Shown here one piece after another: positions 60,992 to 64,000 of a DNA stretch of 64,000 nucleotides (position 1 is its first letter; the number at the start of each line of letters is the position of its first letter). The position numbers and the translations under genes are program-made. The notes below the pieces were generated by a model. That model was given only the letters and a program-made list of their open reading frames with translations. It searched no databases and was not told the origin of the DNA. Source of the DNA: JAIUNP01 sp020161975 (GTDB lineage Bacteria > Pseudomonadota > Alphaproteobacteria > Rhizobiales > Beijerinckiaceae); NCBI GenBank assembly GCA_036745275.1, contig DAIOGK010000017.1:18955-82954 (forward strand), in the 5' to 3' direction.

Positions 60992-61297
60992 ATGACCGCT
61001 CGCATCTACAGGCCCGCCCGCAATGCCATGCAGTCGGGGCAGGGCAAAACCCATCGCTGGCTGCTCGAATTCGAGCCGGAGGCCCGCCGCGAGGTGGAGC
61101 CGCTGATGGGCTGGACCTCCTCATCGGACATGAAGCAGCAGCTGCGCCTGAGCTTCGATTCGCAGGAGGCGGCTGTCGCCTACGCGCAGAAGAATGGCAT
61201 CGCCTACCGTGTCGAGGAGCCGAAGGACGTCGAGCGCCGCGCCGTCAGCTACTCCGACAATTTCAAGTTCAACCGCGTTGGCCAGTGGACGCACTGA
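60992..61297 (+). CDS. ETC complex I subunit, NDUFS4-like 18-kDa accessory protein
   Basis: 101 residues from the ATG at 60992 (a start at 60977 gives 106). ARIYRPARNAMQSGQGKTHRWLLEFEP opens the family, and MGWTSSSDMKQQLRLSF and YSDNFKFNRVGQWTH close it, exactly the pattern of the NDUFS4 relative that alphaproteobacteria share with mitochondria. It attaches to respiratory complex I. The gene is flanked by two tRNA genes on the same strand. Confidence 0.93.
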   Translation: MTARIYRPARNAMQSGQGKTHRWLLEFEPEARREVEPLMGWTSSSDMKQQLRLSFDSQEAAVAYAQKNGIAYRVEEPKDVERRAVSYSDNFKFNRVGQWTH

Positions 61298-61392
61298 TCG
61301 GCGTTCGGTTTGACCGGTGACGTGGAGCGGGCAGGGCGCACCGATGCGGATTATGCTCGCGCAGGCGCTGCGCCGGCACGCATGATGGAAAT

Positions 61393-61469
61393 GGCCCCTT
61401 AGCTCAGCTGGATAGAGCACGTGCCTTCTAAGCATGAGGTCGCAGGTTCGAACCCTGCAGGGGTCGCCA
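61393..61469 (+). tRNA. tRNA-Arg (anticodon TCT)
   Basis: 77 bases with encoded CCA. Acceptor GGCCCCT/AGGGGTC (one G-T wobble), D stem GCTC/GAGC, anticodon stem CGTGC/GCATG (one wobble) around CTTCTAA, and T stem GCAGG/CCTGC. Only 18 bases separate it from the start of the glycosyltransferase gene. Confidence 0.97.
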
Positions 61470-61487
61470 CAGCCTGAAAGGGGTTTC

Positions 61488-63164
61488 ATGTTCGACCGGC
61501 TGATTGAGGCTGTTTCCCGCAGTCACCTGCGCGCGGCGTTTGCGCTGTTCGCCTTGTCGCTGGCGCTGTTCGTGCCGGGGCAGTTCACGCTTCAGCCGAT
61601 GGATCGCGATGAGCCGCGCTTTGCGCAGGCGACCAAGCAGATGCTCGAGACACGGGATTTCGTCGACATCCGCTTTCAGGACGAGGCACGCCACAAGAAG
61701 CCGGTCGGCATTTACTGGTTGCAGAGCGCGGCAGTGGCCGGAGCGGAGGCGCTCGGCATCACCGATGCGCGCGGTCAAATCGGTTATTACCGCATTCCAT
61801 CCCTGATTGGCGCGATTATCGTGGTTCTGGCGACCTACTGGGCGGGACTGGCTTTCCTGTCGCGCCGAATGGCGGTGCTGGCGGCTGCGTTGATGGCCGC
61901 GTCCATTCTGCTCGGGGTGGAAGCGCGCCTTGCCAAGACCGATGCAGTCCTGACCGCTACGGTGGTGGTGGCGATGGGTGCGCTGGCGCGGGTCTGGTTC
62001 GCTCATGTCGCGCCGCTGGCCAGCGCCCGGCCCGGAACAGGCACAATCCTCGCCTTCTGGCTCGCCATCGGCATCGGTGTGTTGATCAAGGGGCCGATCA
62101 CGCCACTCATTCCGCTGATCGTTGTCATCTGCCTGGCGCTGCGCGAACGCTCGCTCGCCTGGGCAAAGCCGATGCGCCTCGGCCTCGGCCTTGCCATCGT
62201 GGTCGCGATTGCCGCGCCCTGGCTCATTGCCATTGCAGTGAAATCAGGCGGCGCCTTTTTCACCGAATCGGTTGGGAAGGACATGCTCGGCAAGGTCGGC
62301 GGCGTGGCGGAAAAGCACTGGGGCCCGCCCGGCGCCTATGCCGTCGCATTCTGGGCGACATTCTGGCCCGGCGCGCCGCTGGCGGCACTGGTCGGCTGGT
62401 TCTTCTGGGCCGAGCGCAAGGATGATGCGGTTTCCTTCCTGCTCGCCTGGATCGTGCCGTTCTGGCTGGTGCTGGAAGCGATGCCGACCAAGCTGCCGCA
62501 CTATGTGCTGCCACTGTATCCGGCTGTCGCGATTCTCACCCTCCTGGCGGCAGAGCGGAGCGCCGTGCCCGAACGCGGCTGGCGGCTCTGGACCAGCGCG
62601 GGACTGATGCTGCTGATCCCTCTGGCGCTGCTCATCGGCGCGCCCTTCGCCTTCCTGAAGTTCGACGGCACGCTGCCGATATCGGCGATGCCGCTTCTGG
62701 GCATTGCGACCCTGCTTGCGGCACTGGCCGCGCGCGCCTGCCTTGCTGCGGATGTGCGGGCTGCAACCATCTGGGGCATTCTGGCCGCCATGCCGTTGAC
62801 GGCGGCTGGTTTCCGCTTCGGAATGCCCGAGTTGCAGGCCATCAACCTGTCGCGGAACCTCGCCGCGACCGCCCGCGTTGCCGAGTGCAAGGACCCGCGC
62901 TTTGCCACTGCCGGCTTCCGTGAGCCGAGCCTCGTTTTCCTCACCCGCACGGATCTGCGGATGATCAGCGGCGGCGAGGTGCTGGCCTTCCTCAATGGCA
63001 ACGAGGGCGATTGCCGCGTGGCCTTTGTCGAATCGCGCGATGAGGTGGAATTTCTGACGCAATTGCCGGCGGTGAGCACCGGAATGCGGCTTGCGGGCCG
63101 CGTGAAGGGCATCAACATCAACGGCGGCCGCCCGCTGGATATCGGCGTCTGGATCAAGCGCTGA
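61488..63164 (+). CDS. GT83-family polytopic glycosyltransferase, ArnT-like
   Basis: 558 residues with about 11-12 transmembrane helices. The first periplasmic loop has the GT-C motif MDRDEPRFAQATKQM, in which Asp-Glu act in catalysis, and GVEARLAKTDA follows. ArnT-like enzymes transfer a sugar from undecaprenyl phosphate to lipid A or another lipid. AAAGGGG precedes the ATG at 61488. It leads a likely cluster with the GT2 gene and the lipid A-associated protein downstream. Confidence 0.9.
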   Translation: MFDRLIEAVSRSHLRAAFALFALSLALFVPGQFTLQPMDRDEPRFAQATKQMLETRDFVDIRFQDEARHKKPVGIYWLQSAAVAGAEALGITDARGQIGYYRIPSLIGAIIVVLATYWAGLAFLSRRMAVLAAALMAASILLGVEARLAKTDAVLTATVVVAMGALARVWFAHVAPLASARPGTGTILAFWLAIGIGVLIKGPITPLIPLIVVICLALRERSLAWAKPMRLGLGLAIVVAIAAPWLIAIAVKSGGAFFTESVGKDMLGKVGGVAEKHWGPPGAYAVAFWATFWPGAPLAALVGWFFWAERKDDAVSFLLAWIVPFWLVLEAMPTKLPHYVLPLYPAVAILTLLAAERSAVPERGWRLWTSAGLMLLIPLALLIGAPFAFLKFDGTLPISAMPLLGIATLLAALAARACLAADVRAATIWGILAAMPLTAAGFRFGMPELQAINLSRNLAATARVAECKDPRFATAGFREPSLVFLTRTDLRMISGGEVLAFLNGNEGDCRVAFVESRDEVEFLTQLPAVSTGMRLAGRVKGININGGRPLDIGVWIKR

Positions 63165-63210
63165 CATTCGCCTTGATTTGCGCTAGAAGCCCGGCGAAAC
63201 GGAAACCACC

Positions 63211-63954
63211 ATGACCAATGCCATCGCCGGGCAGACGCCCGTCATCTCCATCGTCGTGCCCGTGAAGAACGAGCAGGGCAACATTGCGCCGCTGGTTGCC
63301 GAGATCACGGCGGCGGTGTTTTCACTGGGGCCTTACGAGGTCATCTATGTCAACGACGGTTCAACCGACCGGACGGGCGAAATTCTGGGCGAACTGAAGG
63401 CGACCCGGCCATGGCTGCGCCATATCCGCCATCAGGAGAGCGGCGGCCAGTCCGCCGCCGTCCGCACGGGCGTTCGCCATGCAAGGGCGGATATCGTTTG
63501 CACGCTCGATGGCGACGGCCAGAACGATCCTGCCTTTATCCCCGCGCTCTATCAGGCGCTTCAGGCGGGGGGAACGCTCACGGGCCTTGCGCAGGGCCAG
63601 CGCGTGGGCCGCAAGGATACCGCCTTCAAGCGCTTCCAGTCGCGTTTTGCCAACAAGGTGCGGGGCGCCATCCTCAAGGACGGTACGCGCGATACGGGCT
63701 GCGGCCTGAAGTGCTTTCGTCGGGAAGCCTATCTCAGCCTGCCATATTTCGACGCCATTCACCGCTTCATGCCGGCCTTGATTGTGCGCGAGGGCTACAG
63801 GGTCGTGCATGTTGATGTGGTGGATCGCCCGCGGCTCACGGGTGTTTCGAATTACGGCTTCTTCAATCGGCTGTGGGTCGGCATTCTCGATCTCGGTGGG
63901 GTTTGGTGGCTGATCCGCCGCAAGAAGCCGACCCCGGTCGCCAACGAGGTTTGA
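63211..63954 (+). CDS. GT2-family glycosyltransferase, dolichol-phosphate-mannosyltransferase-like
   Basis: 247 residues. GT-A fold with VVPVKNEQGNIAPLV near 12-26, VNDGSTDRT (nucleotide-sugar Asp) and TLDGDGQNDP (the metal-binding DxD-type region). It lacks the C-terminal membrane helices of GtrB/ArnC, ending soon after an aromatic patch. It would load a sugar onto undecaprenyl phosphate for the GT83 enzyme 46 bases upstream. Stop codon lies two bases before the next start. Confidence 0.88.
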   Translation: MTNAIAGQTPVISIVVPVKNEQGNIAPLVAEITAAVFSLGPYEVIYVNDGSTDRTGEILGELKATRPWLRHIRHQESGGQSAAVRTGVRHARADIVCTLDGDGQNDPAFIPALYQALQAGGTLTGLAQGQRVGRKDTAFKRFQSRFANKVRGAILKDGTRDTGCGLKCFRREAYLSLPYFDAIHRFMPALIVREGYRVVHVDVVDRPRLTGVSNYGFFNRLWVGILDLGGVWWLIRRKKPTPVANEV

Positions 63955-63958
63955 TACC

Positions 63959-64000
63959 ATGCTGATCCAGCTTTCGCAGGATGTTGGCGGTTATCTCTAC
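63959..64000 (+). CDS. Start of a probable lipid A biosynthesis N-terminal-domain protein, cut by the window edge
   Basis: Only 14 codons are inside the window: MLIQLSQDVGGYLY from the ATG at 63959, four bases after the GT2 stop. The gene after this GT83/GT2 pair is commonly a small membrane protein with a lipid A biosynthesis N-terminal domain, and this start fits, but the fragment alone cannot prove it. Confidence 0.45.
   Translation, partial: MLIQLSQDVGGYLY

Noticed and set aside
59577..61124. Long minus-strand frame across the cold-shock gene, DUF192 and tRNA-Pro.
   Set aside because: It crosses three well-supported plus-strand features including a tRNA, and its product looks random.

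Overview
The window looks like ordinary chromosome from a high-GC alphaproteobacterium, most likely of the order Hyphomicrobiales (Rhizobiales). I base this on gene content and on gene orders I remember from that order: metY / CoA-binding protein / enoyl-CoA hydratase / PaaI / rplM-rpsI / argC; alaC-hom ... glpX-recJ; a double cold-shock protein followed by DUF192, tRNA-Pro and an NDUFS4-type complex I subunit; a class I PHA synthase; tripartite tricarboxylate transporters (TTT); and type 2 argC. No rRNA, transposase, integrase, phage gene or CRISPR array is visible. GC content and codon use were judged by eye, not computed.

Layout. 1-2.6 kb: the end of a TTT transporter (tctC partial, tctB, tctA) closed by a terminator. 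2.7-11 kb: metY, a phosphatase, a lipoprotein hydrolase, CoA-binding protein, enoyl-CoA hydratase, thioesterase, a class III cyclase and the rplM-rpsI operon with promoter, leader hairpin and terminator. 11-16 kb: an unknown two-gene unit, a GAF-GGDEF protein, an SbmA/BacA-like transporter and an enolase-superfamily enzyme, lying between rpsI and argC. 16-19.7 kb: argC, a FAH-family hydrolase and a FadL-type porin. 19.9-24 kb: a YfhO-like giant membrane protein and a two-gene polysaccharide ABC exporter. 24-29.4 kb: phaC, a lipoprotein, alaC and hom. 29.5-33.5 kb: a TrkA/TrkH potassium pair, an acyltransferase and an LprI-like protein. 33.7-37.9 kb: glpX, a small secreted protein, an MBL hydrolase, recJ and tRNA-Glu. 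37.9-54.8 kb is more accessory in flavour: SDR, TetR, an AroE-like dehydrogenase, ferredoxin, class I fumarase, an orphan type I secretion pair, threonine ammonia-lyase, a QuiC-like two-domain protein, a 6PGDH-like reductase, an orphan Bug protein, MarR, an aldose-epimerase-like protein and a DenD-like dehydrogenase. 54.8-64 kb: an ABC-F ATPase, an MFS transporter, KDPG aldolase overlapping a sirtuin, cold-shock protein, DUF192, a mixed tRNA/protein gene array, and the start of a GT83 / GT2 / lipid A-associated cluster.

How the genes work together. The genes mainly serve amino-acid synthesis (metY, argC, alaC, hom, threonine deaminase), central carbon metabolism (glpX, fumarase, KDPG aldolase), uptake of organic acids (TTT, Bug) and envelope building (exporter, GT83/GT2, FadL). 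No complete, clearly new defence or mobile system was found. The observations most worth a second look are: an exact 21-bp-period repeat array upstream of argC; a hidden 58-codon gene translationally coupled to an unknown 225-aa protein; an AroE paralogue that has lost its shikimate-carboxylate-binding serines; a tRNA-Glu gene with an anticodon-stem mismatch; and an orphan type I secretion ATPase/adaptor pair.
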